A stretch of 64,000 bases of DNA, from the NCBI GenBank assembly GCA_947629865.1, contig CANRFJ010000002.1, positions 1 through 64,000 on the forward strand, written 5' to 3'. Made by a program: the position numbers and the translations under genes. The first letter of the stretch is position 1; each line of letters starts with the position of its first letter. Below are positions 15,622 to 25,121 of the stretch, one piece after another. This DNA is from an uncultured Lachnospiraceae bacterium. Lineage in GTDB: Bacteria > Bacillota > Clostridia > Lachnospirales > Lachnospiraceae. The notes under the pieces are model-generated. The model did not search any database. It worked only from the letters and a program-made list of their open reading frames with translations, and was not told where the DNA came from.

Positions 15622-17562
15622 TTGAAGAAAAACATGAAATCCATCCTGGCAAAGGGCATGGCGTTGGCCATGGCATTCAGCCTGATGGCAGTGGCGCCGG
15701 GCACGCAGTCCGAAGCTGCTAAAGCAAAGAAACCGACGATGAAGAAAAAGGTGTCCATCGTTAAGGGTAAGAGCAAGACAATCAAAGTGACATCGAAGAA
15801 AAAGGTAAAGAAGACAACATGGAGCCTTAACAAGAAGGGCAAGAAGGTAGTTAAGCTTAGCAAGAAGAAAGCCAAGAGCGTAAAGGTAAAGGCTCTCAAG
15901 AAGGGCACAGCCAAACTGACTGCTAAGGTAAAGGTAGGAAAGAAGACCTACAAGCTGAAAAGCACCATTACTGTAACAGCTCCGAAGAATACGAGCGGCG
16001 ACAAGACGTCGAGCAGTCCGAGTGCAGCGCCGAGTGGCAGTCCGAGTGCAGCGCCGAGCAGCAATCCGAGCACAGCGCCGAGCACGGATCCGTATGCTGA
16101 CAGGGTACACAGCTTCACTGCAAACGGTGCAACTGTAACAGTAGATGAGTCTGCTACCTACAACGTACCGCTGACCGAGCTCAACGAGACCACTTTCACC
16201 TGCGAGGCTAAAAGACCGGCTAACGCTGATCCGCTGGCCAGTGATAAGCTGTACAACCGCGACGGTTCTATAAGTTTTACATCTACCGTGGACTACAACT
16301 CGGGCGTGACTTTCTATGTCAACCCATGTACCTCGGACGACGATATCGTAGACATCTCTGCAACCAGAGGCGAGGGCTTCCTGGGCTATCAGAATGGAAC
16401 CAAGGATATGTCCGCATATGACTATATCCGCATTTGCCTGACCAGTGGCAACGAGATGAACTTCCGTACCTACAACGGAAACGACCAGCTGGAGACAGCA
16501 GGATTCCCGGGAAGTTGTACAAGCGAGACCTTTGAGGCCGGCTGGATTGGCCCGGTAGGAGCTTCGGAGTACATGGAGAGCGACGGCGGCACAGGTAAGA
16601 CGGTAAAGGCTGACTACGAGAAGCGTACAGTGTTTATCCCGCTTGCTGCCCTGCAGGAGAAGGGATGCAACCCGGCTACACTGACCGCATTCGGTATCTG
16701 CCCGCAGAGAACCGGTATGGAAGTAACCATCCATTCCATTGATTTTGTCAAAGTGAAATATGACACACCGGTGACAGGCATCACTGTTACTTCCAACAGG
16801 GAGAACAATGAGGTACAGGCAGGACGTACTGCTACCCTGACCGCGGCTGTCGCACCGGAGAATGCAACAAGACAGACCGTAACATGGAGCTCCAGTGATG
16901 AGACTCTGGCAACTGTAACCTTCAACGGTATAGTGACAACTACCGAAGGAAAGACCGGTAAAGTGACGATTACCGCTACAGCAACCGACGGAAGCGGCGT
17001 AACAGGAACGATTGAACTGAATATAACAGATGGTTCTGCACAGCCGCCGGCAGAGGAAGGAAATCATAAAGTAGATTTCACAGATGCAGGTGTAGTGGCA
17101 CAGTCCAACAAGCAGGTAGATGGAAACTATGTTACTCCGGATGCTGATAAAACTGCTGACAGCATGGTATTCCTGAATGGCGCTTCTATGATTTATGTCA
17201 ATCTGAGTGCTTATATAAGCGCAAAGAACCTTGACCTGGCAAGCTATAAATCGCTTGACGTGACATATGAAGTGCGTGATGCTGACGGAAAAGCGATTGC
17301 TGATTGGCCGGCTGGTTTTGAACCAGGATGGGGCAAACCGGTTCATTGGGTTCCGGTAGCTAGTTTGAACGGTTATACCGATGGCCTTGCAGCTACTGGC
17401 GGCGGTGGAGATCCGGCTATACCAGCTGCAACCAGTTCACTGTCAATTGCAGATGTAGATAAGGCAAAGCTGGCCGATGTTGGAGGATTCAATCTTCAGT
17501 TCAATGCAATACCGGAAGATTGCTCCATTGCAATTACAGACATCACTTTCAAGAAAGAGTGA
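15622..17562 (+). CDS. Secreted lysine-rich Ig-like protein with carbohydrate-binding-like domains
   Basis: The 646-residue protein starts at TTG behind AGGAGG. In order it has a signal peptide (about 1-33), a lysine-rich Ig-like domain (about 36-125), a Ser/Pro linker of SPSAAPSGSP type (131-160), a beta-sandwich-like region (about 160-385), a BIG2 domain (about 390-470, TWSSSDETLATV) and a second beta-sandwich-like region ending at ITDITFKKE. No catalytic domain is visible. The lysine-rich domain is almost identical in DNA to that of the xylanase next door. Cell-surface binding of substrate is the likely role. The two sandwich regions resemble modules that bind sugars, which is inference. 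Confidence 0.75.
   Translation: MKKNMKSILAKGMALAMAFSLMAVAPGTQSEAAKAKKPTMKKKVSIVKGKSKTIKVTSKKKVKKTTWSLNKKGKKVVKLSKKKAKSVKVKALKKGTAKLTAKVKVGKKTYKLKSTITVTAPKNTSGDKTSSSPSAAPSGSPSAAPSSNPSTAPSTDPYADRVHSFTANGATVTVDESATYNVPLTELNETTFTCEAKRPANADPLASDKLYNRDGSISFTSTVDYNSGVTFYVNPCTSDDDIVDISATRGEGFLGYQNGTKDMSAYDYIRICLTSGNEMNFRTYNGNDQLETAGFPGSCTSETFEAGWIGPVGASEYMESDGGTGKTVKADYEKRTVFIPLAALQEKGCNPATLTAFGICPQRTGMEVTIHSIDFVKVKYDTPVTGITVTSNRENNEVQAGRTATLTAAVAPENATRQTVTWSSSDETLATVTFNGIVTTTEGKTGKVTITATATDGSGVTGTIELNITDGSAQPPAEEGNHKVDFTDAGVVAQSNKQVDGNYVTPDADKTADSMVFLNGASMIYVNLSAYISAKNLDLASYKSLDVTYEVRDADGKAIADWPAGFEPGWGKPVHWVPVASLNGYTDGLAATGGGGDPAIPAATSSLSIADVDKAKLADVGGFNLQFNAIPEDCSIAITDITFKKE
15727..15996 (+). repeat. 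Lysine-rich domain, DNA copy 1
   Basis: This 270-bp stretch is repeated at 17818-18087 with about seven differences, all silent third-base changes. It covers the lysine-rich Ig-like domain. Confidence 0.9.
16015..16092 (+). repeat. 12/24-nt tandem repeats coding a Ser/Pro linker
   Basis: Units such as agtccgagtgca and gcgccgagcagc alternate and encode S-P-S-A-A-P-S-x repeats. A related array occurs in the xylanase gene. Confidence 0.75.
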
Positions 17563-17600
17563 TGTAAAATACGCATAAGATAAGATACTCAAACTATAGA

Positions 17601-17632
17601 GGGCACCGCACAGGTGAGTGTGGTGCCCTTTT
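17601..17632 (+). terminator. Intrinsic terminator after the 15622 gene
   Basis: The 11-bp stem GGGCACCGCAC/GTGTGGTGCCC with one G-U pair is followed by TTTT. It implies that the xylanase gene has its own promoter or depends on read-through. Confidence 0.8.
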
Positions 17633-17724
17633 CAGACAGAACAGTGACATCGTCCGTTGTTGATGGTGTACCGAGAAAATCACATCAGGAATGTTAGAAT
17701 CATAATAGTAGGAGGTTTTAGACA

Positions 17725-20103
17725 ATGAGACATGGTCTAAAAAGAGGAATTGCCTGTATCATGGCGCTTTCCCTCATGATTCCGGCCATGGTTGCGCCTG
17801 AGTCCCAGGCGGCTGCCAAGAAGCCGACGATGAAGAAGAAGGTGTCCATCGTCAAGGGTAAGAGCAAGACGATTAAAGTGACATCGAAGAAAAAGGTAAA
17901 GAAGACAACATGGAGCCTTAACAAGAAGGGCAAGAAGGTAGTTAAGCTCAGCAAGAAGAAAGCTAAGAGCGTAAAGGTAAAGGCTCTCAAGAAGGGCACA
18001 GCCAAACTGACTGCTAAGGTAAAGGTAGGAAAGAAGACCTACAAGCTGAAAAGCACCATTACTGTAACAGCTCCGAAGAATACGAGCAGCAGTCCGAGCA
18101 GCAGTCCGAGTGCGGTGCCGAGCAGCAATCCGAGCACAAAACCGAGCGGCAATCCGAGTACAGCGCCGTCTGAGAAGCCGGCTACGCCGACACCCACCCT
18201 GCGTCCGCTGACGTCGGTAGCGCCGGTAACGGTGGAAAAGCAGAGTTCTGACATATTCCCGACCACTCCGCCGGATCCGACACTGGATCCGAACACGCCA
18301 GACGCATACAGTGCGGATTTTGATAGTCTGACTGTCGGGGCAAAGAGTACAGACGCTATATCGGGTGCGGGTATCGAAGGATTTGTCCTGCGCGGATTTG
18401 ATTCGGAAGACAATGCCCTGAAGGACGACTATCTGCAGGTAGTGGACTCCTCTACGCTGAAGGGAGCAGACGGAGGCCCGTTAGAGGAACCGAACACACA
18501 CGGCAACGTACTGATGTGCCACCGCAAGGAGAAGACGTGGCAGGGCCCGATGCTCCCGGTAGTGGACAAGGCAAACGGAATAGCTGACAAGGTGGAGGGT
18601 GGCTGTACCTATACGCTGACAGCGCAAGTATACAGCCCGGGCACCGATATGTACTGCTCCTATCAGCTGCAGGCCGTAAAAGAGGTAGAGACCGGCTACG
18701 GAAACTTCGGTAAGGATTCTTCTTCCCGCTACATCTTTAAGAAGGGGCAGTGGAACACGATGGAGGTCGATATTACCATACCGGATGATATGTACTACTA
18801 TGCCATCTATTTTGAGTCCGTGACGGCGGGCGGCACAACCGCAGACATCTATATCGACAACATCAAACTGACGAAAAAGACGGCCGTGGCGCCGGACAAA
18901 ACCATCCCGTCCCTGAAGGATGAGTACAAAGACGTATTTGACATCATAGGCGTGGGAACCGGTGTGGACGCCCTGTTCGGGGACAGCGGTTCGGAATTCA
19001 TCGCCAGCCAGTACAATGCCATCACGCCGGGCAACGACATGAAGCCGAATGCGATTATGGCAGGGGATTTGGAGGAGATCAGCCTGGCAGAGGCGAAGGA
19101 GCTGGGCTATATCATTCCGGACGATTATACGAAGTATGACGACAACCGCTCGCGAAACGGCGACAAGGACTTCGTTGTGCCGAAACTGAACTTTACGACC
19201 GTGGACAATATATTGAAGTACTGCCACGAGAAGGGGCTGAAACTCCGCGGACACACTCTGCTGTGGCATCAGCAGACGCCGTACTACTTCTTCCAGCAGA
19301 ACTACCGCGCCGTAGCCAACACGAAATACAATACGACGAAGGAAGTTATGGATGTACGTCAGGAGTTCTTTGAGAGAAGCGTGCTGGAGCACATTCTCAC
19401 AAGCCCGTACGGAGACTGCCTGTATGCCTATGATGTGGTGAACGAGTATCTCCACAGCAAAGGGGCAGAGAAAACACCGGTAGGCCCGGGACAGGGACCG
19501 ACATACTGGGGCCTGATCTACGGCACGGAGGACAGCACGGTCAAGAGCGGTGTGACGCTGCGGCCGAGTTTTGTGAAGAAAGCGTTCGAGATTGCAGACG
19601 ATATGCTCAAGAAGCATAACCGCGAGGACGTAAAACTTTTCTACAACGATTACAATTGTTACCAGAATCCGGACGATATAGTACACCTGATTGACTTCAT
19701 CAACGAGGACGGAAAGATCTGTGACGGCCTTGGTATGCAGTCGCATCTGAGCCTCAACGACTCCTTCCATTCTGCGAACAACTATGCGACGGCTCTGGAA
19801 TTCTTCCGTGTAAATATGCCGGAGGTAGAGATTCAGGTGACAGAGCTGGATGCCGGAATGACAAGCACAGCCGACAATCCGGTATTTGATGAGGATCAGG
19901 CGGCTTATTATGACCAGATTATGCGTGCTCTGCTTGAGAGCAAGAAGAAGGGCGGCAACATTACCGGTCTTATCATCTGGAGCCTGTATGACGCTGTGAG
20001 CTGGCGCGCCAACAGCACCCCGTGTATCTTTAAGGGGCTGTTTGCACCGAAGTCCGCTTTCTATGCAGTGCTTGATGCAAAGAAAAGGTACTGGGATAAA
20101 TAG
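17725..20103 (+). CDS. Secreted GH10 endo-1,4-beta-xylanase with lysine-rich Ig-like and CBM22-like domains
   Basis: It cleaves internal beta-1,4 bonds of xylan outside the cell. The 792-residue protein has a signal peptide (about 1-30), a lysine-rich Ig-like domain (about 31-121), a Ser/Pro-rich linker (to about 190), a CBM22-like module (about 192-388) and a GH10 domain (about 395-790). GH10 motifs include GNDMKPN, LRGHTLLWHQQTP and DVVNE with the acid/base Glu574, followed by QVTELD with the nucleophile Glu707 and a C-terminal IWSLYDAVSW. The family's usual Trp before DVVNE is Tyr here. An AGGAGG site precedes the start. No LPXTG or SLH anchor is present, so wall attachment may rely on the lysine-rich domain. 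Confidence 0.93.
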   Translation: MRHGLKRGIACIMALSLMIPAMVAPESQAAAKKPTMKKKVSIVKGKSKTIKVTSKKKVKKTTWSLNKKGKKVVKLSKKKAKSVKVKALKKGTAKLTAKVKVGKKTYKLKSTITVTAPKNTSSSPSSSPSAVPSSNPSTKPSGNPSTAPSEKPATPTPTLRPLTSVAPVTVEKQSSDIFPTTPPDPTLDPNTPDAYSADFDSLTVGAKSTDAISGAGIEGFVLRGFDSEDNALKDDYLQVVDSSTLKGADGGPLEEPNTHGNVLMCHRKEKTWQGPMLPVVDKANGIADKVEGGCTYTLTAQVYSPGTDMYCSYQLQAVKEVETGYGNFGKDSSSRYIFKKGQWNTMEVDITIPDDMYYYAIYFESVTAGGTTADIYIDNIKLTKKTAVAPDKTIPSLKDEYKDVFDIIGVGTGVDALFGDSGSEFIASQYNAITPGNDMKPNAIMAGDLEEISLAEAKELGYIIPDDYTKYDDNRSRNGDKDFVVPKLNFTTVDNILKYCHEKGLKLRGHTLLWHQQTPYYFFQQNYRAVANTKYNTTKEVMDVRQEFFERSVLEHILTSPYGDCLYAYDVVNEYLHSKGAEKTPVGPGQGPTYWGLIYGTEDSTVKSGVTLRPSFVKKAFEIADDMLKKHNREDVKLFYNDYNCYQNPDDIVHLIDFINEDGKICDGLGMQSHLSLNDSFHSANNYATALEFFRVNMPEVEIQVTELDAGMTSTADNPVFDEDQAAYYDQIMRALLESKKKGGNITGLIIWSLYDAVSWRANSTPCIFKGLFAPKSAFYAVLDAKKRYWDK
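17818..18087 (+). repeat. Lysine-rich domain, DNA copy 2
   Basis: This is the partner of 15727-15996, with the same 270-bp length and only silent differences. It points to recent duplication or gene conversion. Confidence 0.9.
18085..18168 (+). repeat. Ser/Pro linker tandem repeats in the xylanase gene
   Basis: Degenerate 12-nt units (agcagcagtccg, agcggcaatccg and similar) encode S-S-P-S-x-x-P-S repeats. Confidence 0.7.
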
Positions 20104-20157
20104 GAATATTTCTGCCAGGACAGGACTTATCATGAATCTGTAATAAATATAAAAGAA

Positions 20158-20206
20158 GGGGCTGCCGCTTTGACGAATGTAGATTCGCAAAGCGGCAGCC
20201 CCTTTT
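20158..20206. terminator. Bidirectional terminator between xylanase and aminotransferase genes
   Basis: The 15-bp stem GGGGCTGCCGCTTTG/CAAAGCGGCAGCCCC is capped by CGAAT/ATTCG. TTTT follows on the + strand, and on the - strand TTCTTTT follows. It serves both convergent genes. Confidence 0.9.
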
Positions 20207-20224
20207 AAATGCCATATGGCGGGG

Positions 20225-21319
20225 TTAACCGGCCAGTTCCCCCAATACTTTCATCAGGGCGTCGTTCTGCTCCGGCAGCATAAAGCAGAAGCGGAAATAC
20301 TTGTCGTTCAGAAAGGGGAACGTAGAGCAGTCGCGTATCATTAAATTCCGGCGGATAGCGGCCTCAAAAACGTCAGAAGATGTTAAATTCTCTTTTAATA
20401 TTTTTACAAGGACGAAATTGGCGTGGGGCTGATAGGGCTGAAAGGCTGGACTGGCCTCCAGCGCCGCAAGGATGCGGCGTCTCTCCCCGCTTATGAGCTC
20501 TCTGGTTTGACGGATATATTCGTCGTCTGTAAACATAATCTCGCCCGCGATGGCGGCCAGTGAGTTGATCGTCCAAGGGTTTTTGCACTGCTCGATCTTC
20601 TGAAGCAGATCGCGGCTGCCGCAGACGGCATAGCCGAGACGCAGGCCAGGAGCGGCGAAAAATTTGGAGATCCCTCTCAGAATCACGATGTTATTATAGT
20701 ATTCAGTCAGCGGAATGGCTGTGACGTCCTCCACATCTTCAGTAAATTCCACATAGGTCTCATCTACCAGCACAGTGATGGATCGGCGCTTGCAGTAGTC
20801 TAGTATCTCCCGCATCTGAGCGTGCCGTATTACAGAGGAGGTAGGGTTGTTGGGGTTGCATAGGATTAGCAGATCTACGTCGCGGGACAGCTCCTCGGTG
20901 AGGGCGGCCGTGTCGAGGCAAAACTCGCTGGCCTCCGTCAGGCTGAAGTAGTGGGAGCGCCCCCCGCCCATAGCGACCTCTCTCTCGTATTCGGAATAGG
21001 TAGGGCCCACGATGAGCGCTTTGTCCGGATGCGTAATCCGGATAAAGAGGGAAATCAGCTCAGTCGATCCGTTTCCCACTACGATATTTCGGGGATCTGT
21101 ATTGGCATAGCGGGCGATGCAGCGGCGCAGGGAGGTGTATTCCCGGTCGGGATAGGTGCTGATGGCGTCGATGTGTTCCGCCAGCGTCTTGCGCAGGGCG
21201 AATGAAATGCCCAGAGGATTTACATTGGCGGAAAATTGGATAATATCTTCTTTTTTTATGTTATAGGTCCGTTCGATCTTCTCCAGATCGCTGCCGTGAA
21301 AATGTTCTTTTGGCTTCAT
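20225..21319 (-). CDS. PLP-dependent aminotransferase, threonine-phosphate decarboxylase (CobD)-like
   Basis: The 364-residue fold-type I PLP enzyme opens with the CobD-like HFHGSDLEKIERTYNIKKEDIIQFSANVNPLGIS. It contains GNGSTELI, LCNPNNPTS, LVDETYVEF and the PLP lysine in GISKFFAAPGLRLGY. CobD makes aminopropanol phosphate for cobalamin, while close relatives are histidinol-phosphate aminotransferases. No cobalamin or histidine genes lie nearby, so the substrate is open. GGAAGGAG before 21319 marks the start. The 27 residues possible upstream are not family-like. Confidence 0.8.
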   Translation of the reverse strand: MKPKEHFHGSDLEKIERTYNIKKEDIIQFSANVNPLGISFALRKTLAEHIDAISTYPDREYTSLRRCIARYANTDPRNIVVGNGSTELISLFIRITHPDKALIVGPTYSEYEREVAMGGGRSHYFSLTEASEFCLDTAALTEELSRDVDLLILCNPNNPTSSVIRHAQMREILDYCKRRSITVLVDETYVEFTEDVEDVTAIPLTEYYNNIVILRGISKFFAAPGLRLGYAVCGSRDLLQKIEQCKNPWTINSLAAIAGEIMFTDDEYIRQTRELISGERRRILAALEASPAFQPYQPHANFVLVKILKENLTSSDVFEAAIRRNLMIRDCSTFPFLNDKYFRFCFMLPEQNDALMKVLGELAG

Positions 21320-21491
21320 GGCAATACTCCTTCCCGTATTTACATGAATTTGCGGCGTTGTGTATCTCTTAATTATAGCCGCAATATGCTTTTTCGTCAA
21401 ATAGGTATTTCAATATGGGAGAAAAAATGGTATACTAATAGAATAATGGGGAGAGTGGGCGTTACGCATATTTACAAAGGTGAGGTTACAG

Positions 21492-24400
21492 ATGAAGGAA
21501 AAGGTACTATCTCTGGCAAAGGGAAATTTCACATATGAGGCGCCCGGCCTGGTACTCACACCAGACCGGCTGGAGCTCTCTGTGGTGGCGGGCGAGAAGA
21601 AGAAGGAGAGGTTTACCCTGAAGAACCGCCGGGGCGCCAGAATGAAGGGTTTCGGCTCGACAGAGGCGACGGAATTGAATTTCCTTCCGGTATTCCACGG
21701 AGAGGAAAATGAGTTGGAACTGGAGATAGACGCCGGAGAACTGGTGCCGGGGGAGACGCTGCAGGGCGAGATCCATCTGGTGACGGACTGCGGGGAAGCC
21801 GAACTCCCATATCATATTTCCGTGGTTTCACCCCGTCTGGAGGACGAGCGCGGGGTAGTGAGGGACTACTATGCCCTTCAGGAGAGGATTCAGGAGAATC
21901 CGTCAAACGGGTTAAAACTTTTTCTGGATCCGAACTTTGAGGAGGTATTCCTGTATAGAGATGAGAGCGGTCGGCTTCTTTACCGACAGCTGACGAAGAA
22001 AAATACAAAGCTGCGCAGTATGGAGGAATTTCTGGTGGCCATGGGCAAAAAGCCGGCCATTCGCTTTGAGATCGTGAGCGGGGCCCTGAGCCGGGACGGG
22101 GAGCTTGCCTTTGAACTGGACGGGGAGGATATTCAGGAGACGGTGACTGTCCGTGTCAATACATGGGGGAGCGCGGGGATCCGTGTGAGGAGCACGGCGG
22201 ATTTTTTGGAGCCGGATGTACATGAACTGTGGACCGACGATTTTGTGGGGGGAGAGGCCGGTCTGCGCTTTACCGTGCGGGCAGACCGGATCGGGACGGG
22301 ACGGCGGTTTGGCAGCCTGATCTTTGAGTCGGACTATGAGACACAGGAGATTCCCGTCAGCGCCCACAATGCCGAGGGGGCGCAGCAGAGGAAGGTGGCG
22401 AGGGCCAAAAAGGCGGCGTCGGCCATGCTGCTGCGGACGTATCTGGCCTATCAGGAGGGACGGCTGCCCAAATCGGAATTTCAGGAAATGCTGCGGCGCA
22501 GCCGGAGCGTGATCGAGAAAATCAGCGAGCGGTACCGTCTGCCCATGATGGGATATACGGCGGTTATCCTGGAGGACGCAAAGGGAATACTGGATCTGTA
22601 CCAGGAGACAGAGGCTCTTACGCTGCCACAGCTGGAGGAGGAGAGAGAGCTGCCGGGCCATGCGGCGGCCGGGAAGGATGCGGCGGCGAAGGAGAAACTG
22701 CTGGCGGAGATAGAAAATTATATCCTGATTGAATATATTAAATATCTGAATAAAGGCAAGGAGAAGGAGAAGGAGAGAGAGCGGATTGCCCGACTTCTGG
22801 AGAGCTACAGCGACAATGGCTACAGCAGCCTGTCCCTGTTCTGCCTGAGGCTGCGCACGGACAGTCGCTATCAGTCTGTCCGTATTCGGGAAAGGGATAT
22901 CCGCGAGCAGCTTGAGCAGGGCTCGAACAGCCCGCTTCTCTACTCGGAAATGATACAGGTTTACCGGCAGGAACCGGGGCTTGTCACCGCGCTGGACAGA
23001 GTGACGCTCGCCGCGGTAAACTATGGGTTAAAACAAGATTTAATAAATGAAGAAATCGCCATTCGGGTTAGTTTTCTGGCGGAGAGGATGCCGGATATGG
23101 ATCCGGTTGCGTTTCACGTGCTCGAACTCATTTATGAGAAATTCCACATGGAGGATACGCTGCACAGTATATGCAGTCTGCTGATTCGAAATGAGCTTCG
23201 GGAGCCGGAGTACTTCTCCTGGTTTGCCAGAGGGGTGCAGCAGCATCTGAGGCTGACGGATCTGTATGAGTACTATATGTATACGATGGATACGGAGACT
23301 ACGTTTTCCCTGCCGGACTCGGTACTCTCCTACTTCCAGTATGAGAATCATCTCAATGACTCCTGCAAGGCGTTTCTCTATGCCTATATTGTCCGGAAAA
23401 GAGGCGAGAATCAGGAGTGGTTCCGGCTGTACGGCAGTCAGATACGCGAATTTGCGCTGGAGCAGCTCTCCCGTAAGCGAATCAGCGAGGATCTGGGGAC
23501 AATCTATGAGGGGCTGTTTCTCAGGGACAATATTCAGGGGGCGGTGGCATACGAGCTCCCGCAGGTTATGTTTGCGAGGCGTCTGGTCTGCCGAAACAAA
23601 AGGATTGAAGCGGTCGTAGTGATTCATTCGGAAATGAGGGAGGAGGCCTTCTATTCCCTGAAGGACGGGGAGACGGTAGTGCAGATATTCACCCCGAATT
23701 ATCAGTTGTATTTTGTGGATTGTGACGGAAATTACTGCACGGGGACTGTGGACTATACGATGCACAAACTCCTCAACCTGGAGGAGTTTGCGCCCGCCTG
23801 TTACGAGCATGGCTCGGAGGATACGCAGCTGTTGGCATATCTGGCGGTGGAGGCGCTGCGGAGTCCGCGCCTGGACGGGACGAGGGCGGAGCTTATGCTG
23901 CGGGCGGCAAAGCTGCACTGCTTCCGCGACTATACGAACGGGAAGATCCTGCTGAGGCTCTATGACTATTGCAAGGAAAAGAGAGATATGGCAATGCTCT
24001 TAGAGGTACTGGATGAAATCGTGCCGGAGGCAATCAAGAGGGAGCGCATCGGAGAGGTGGCCACGGACTGCATCTACCAGGGAATGTATGAACGGGCGGA
24101 CGCCATGCTTATGCGCTATGGTTTCACGGGCTGTGAGAAAAAGGCGCTGGCGATGCTTCTGCAGGAGAAGATACAGAAGTTCCACGGCGAGTTTTCCCCG
24201 CTTCTTGTAAAATGGGCCTATCATCTGTACCGCGAGCGGTTCTATGAGAGGGGCGCCATGCAGTACCTCCTCAAATATTATATGGGAAATACAGAGACTC
24301 TGACGGATATTTACAAAAAATGCCTACAGAATCCGGAGATCGTCATTGACGACGGCTCCAAAGAGAGGCTGCTGGGACAGGTACTCTTTACCGGAGTGGA

Positions 24401-25103
24401 TCCGGCTCCTTATGAGACGCTGTTTCTGGAATATTTTCAGGACGGAAACAATCGGGTGTTAGTCAAGGCGTTTTTATCCGTCATGGCATACCAGTACATC
24501 GCAGGGAGGCTGGAGCTGTCGAAGGAGGTCTTTGCAAAAATTGAGAAAGAGGCCTTCTATGAAAAGGAAACCGTGATGGTGCTGGCGGCGCTGAAGTATT
24601 ACAGCGGGCGCAGCGAGTTTACGGAGAGGCAGAGGGATTTTATTGAGCTGAGCCTGGAAAACTGCGCCAGCGAGGGGCAGATATTTACCTTTATGAAGGA
24701 ATTTGTCGGCAAACTGGCCGTGCCCTATGAAATCGAGAATACGGTACTGCTCCAGTACAACAGCGGCACGGATAAGGGAGTGTTCCTCTTTGTGAAAAAT
24801 CAGGAGGGAAAATTCGAGGGACAGCCGATGAAACGGATTTTTGACGGCTTTTTCACCAGAGAGCTGCTGCTCTTTGAGGGAGAGGAGAAGACCTGCTATA
24901 TCTATGAGGAGGAGACGGACGAGCGGACAGAGGACATGGTGATCCGGCGGCCGGAGGGCTCCGGTTTTTCACCGGGCTTCTTCAGGCAGGTGAACGATAT
25001 GATCCGGTCGAGAGACCGGGGTGACGAAAAACAGTATGAGGCGCTGCGGCGTCAGTACGAGATCCAGCGCGGAGCGGCGGCAAAGCTCTTTACGCTGCGA
25101 TAG
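21492..25103 (+). CDS. Giant DUF5717-like protein: Ig-like domains plus helical repeats
   Basis: The 1203-residue protein has no signal peptide or clear membrane segment, so it is probably cytoplasmic. Residues about 15-115 look like a BACON/Ig-like beta-domain (LELSVVAGEKKKERFTLKN to LPYHISVV). A second similar domain occurs near 205-295 (FGSLIFESDYETQEIPVSA). From about 300 to 1050 the protein is alpha-helical, with TPR-like repeats. The C-terminus returns to beta-strands (GVFLFVKNQEGKFEGQPMKRIFDGFF). The length and neighbours match DUF5717 proteins of Lachnospiraceae, identified from memory. It starts a four-gene operon with an Hsp70-like ATPase. A scaffold or client-binding role is inference. 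Confidence 0.7.
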   Translation: MKEKVLSLAKGNFTYEAPGLVLTPDRLELSVVAGEKKKERFTLKNRRGARMKGFGSTEATELNFLPVFHGEENELELEIDAGELVPGETLQGEIHLVTDCGEAELPYHISVVSPRLEDERGVVRDYYALQERIQENPSNGLKLFLDPNFEEVFLYRDESGRLLYRQLTKKNTKLRSMEEFLVAMGKKPAIRFEIVSGALSRDGELAFELDGEDIQETVTVRVNTWGSAGIRVRSTADFLEPDVHELWTDDFVGGEAGLRFTVRADRIGTGRRFGSLIFESDYETQEIPVSAHNAEGAQQRKVARAKKAASAMLLRTYLAYQEGRLPKSEFQEMLRRSRSVIEKISERYRLPMMGYTAVILEDAKGILDLYQETEALTLPQLEEERELPGHAAAGKDAAAKEKLLAEIENYILIEYIKYLNKGKEKEKERERIARLLESYSDNGYSSLSLFCLRLRTDSRYQSVRIRERDIREQLEQGSNSPLLYSEMIQVYRQEPGLVTALDRVTLAAVNYGLKQDLINEEIAIRVSFLAERMPDMDPVAFHVLELIYEKFHMEDTLHSICSLLIRNELREPEYFSWFARGVQQHLRLTDLYEYYMYTMDTETTFSLPDSVLSYFQYENHLNDSCKAFLYAYIVRKRGENQEWFRLYGSQIREFALEQLSRKRISEDLGTIYEGLFLRDNIQGAVAYELPQVMFARRLVCRNKRIEAVVVIHSEMREEAFYSLKDGETVVQIFTPNYQLYFVDCDGNYCTGTVDYTMHKLLNLEEFAPACYEHGSEDTQLLAYLAVEALRSPRLDGTRAELMLRAAKLHCFRDYTNGKILLRLYDYCKEKRDMAMLLEVLDEIVPEAIKRERIGEVATDCIYQGMYERADAMLMRYGFTGCEKKALAMLLQEKIQKFHGEFSPLLVKWAYHLYRERFYERGAMQYLLKYYMGNTETLTDIYKKCLQNPEIVIDDGSKERLLGQVLFTGVDPAPYETLFLEYFQDGNNRVLVKAFLSVMAYQYIAGRLELSKEVFAKIEKEAFYEKETVMVLAALKYYSGRSEFTERQRDFIELSLENCASEGQIFTFMKEFVGKLAVPYEIENTVLLQYNSGTDKGVFLFVKNQEGKFEGQPMKRIFDGFFTRELLLFEGEEKTCYIYEEETDERTEDMVIRRPEGSGFSPGFFRQVNDMIRSRDRGDEKQYEALRRQYEIQRGAAAKLFTLR

Positions 25104-25121
25104 TTCAGGCGCGGAGTGCGA

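Noticed and set aside
16015-16092. CRISPR-like repeat array
   Set aside because: The 12/24-nt repeats are in frame and encode a Ser/Pro linker, with no spacers.
15601-17346. 581-codon open frame on the - strand
   Set aside because: It is antisense to the lysine-rich Ig-like gene. The low stop frequency comes from the AAG-rich coding strand.
18481-20190. 569-codon open frame on the - strand
   Set aside because: It is antisense to the GH10 xylanase, which has clear catalytic motifs.
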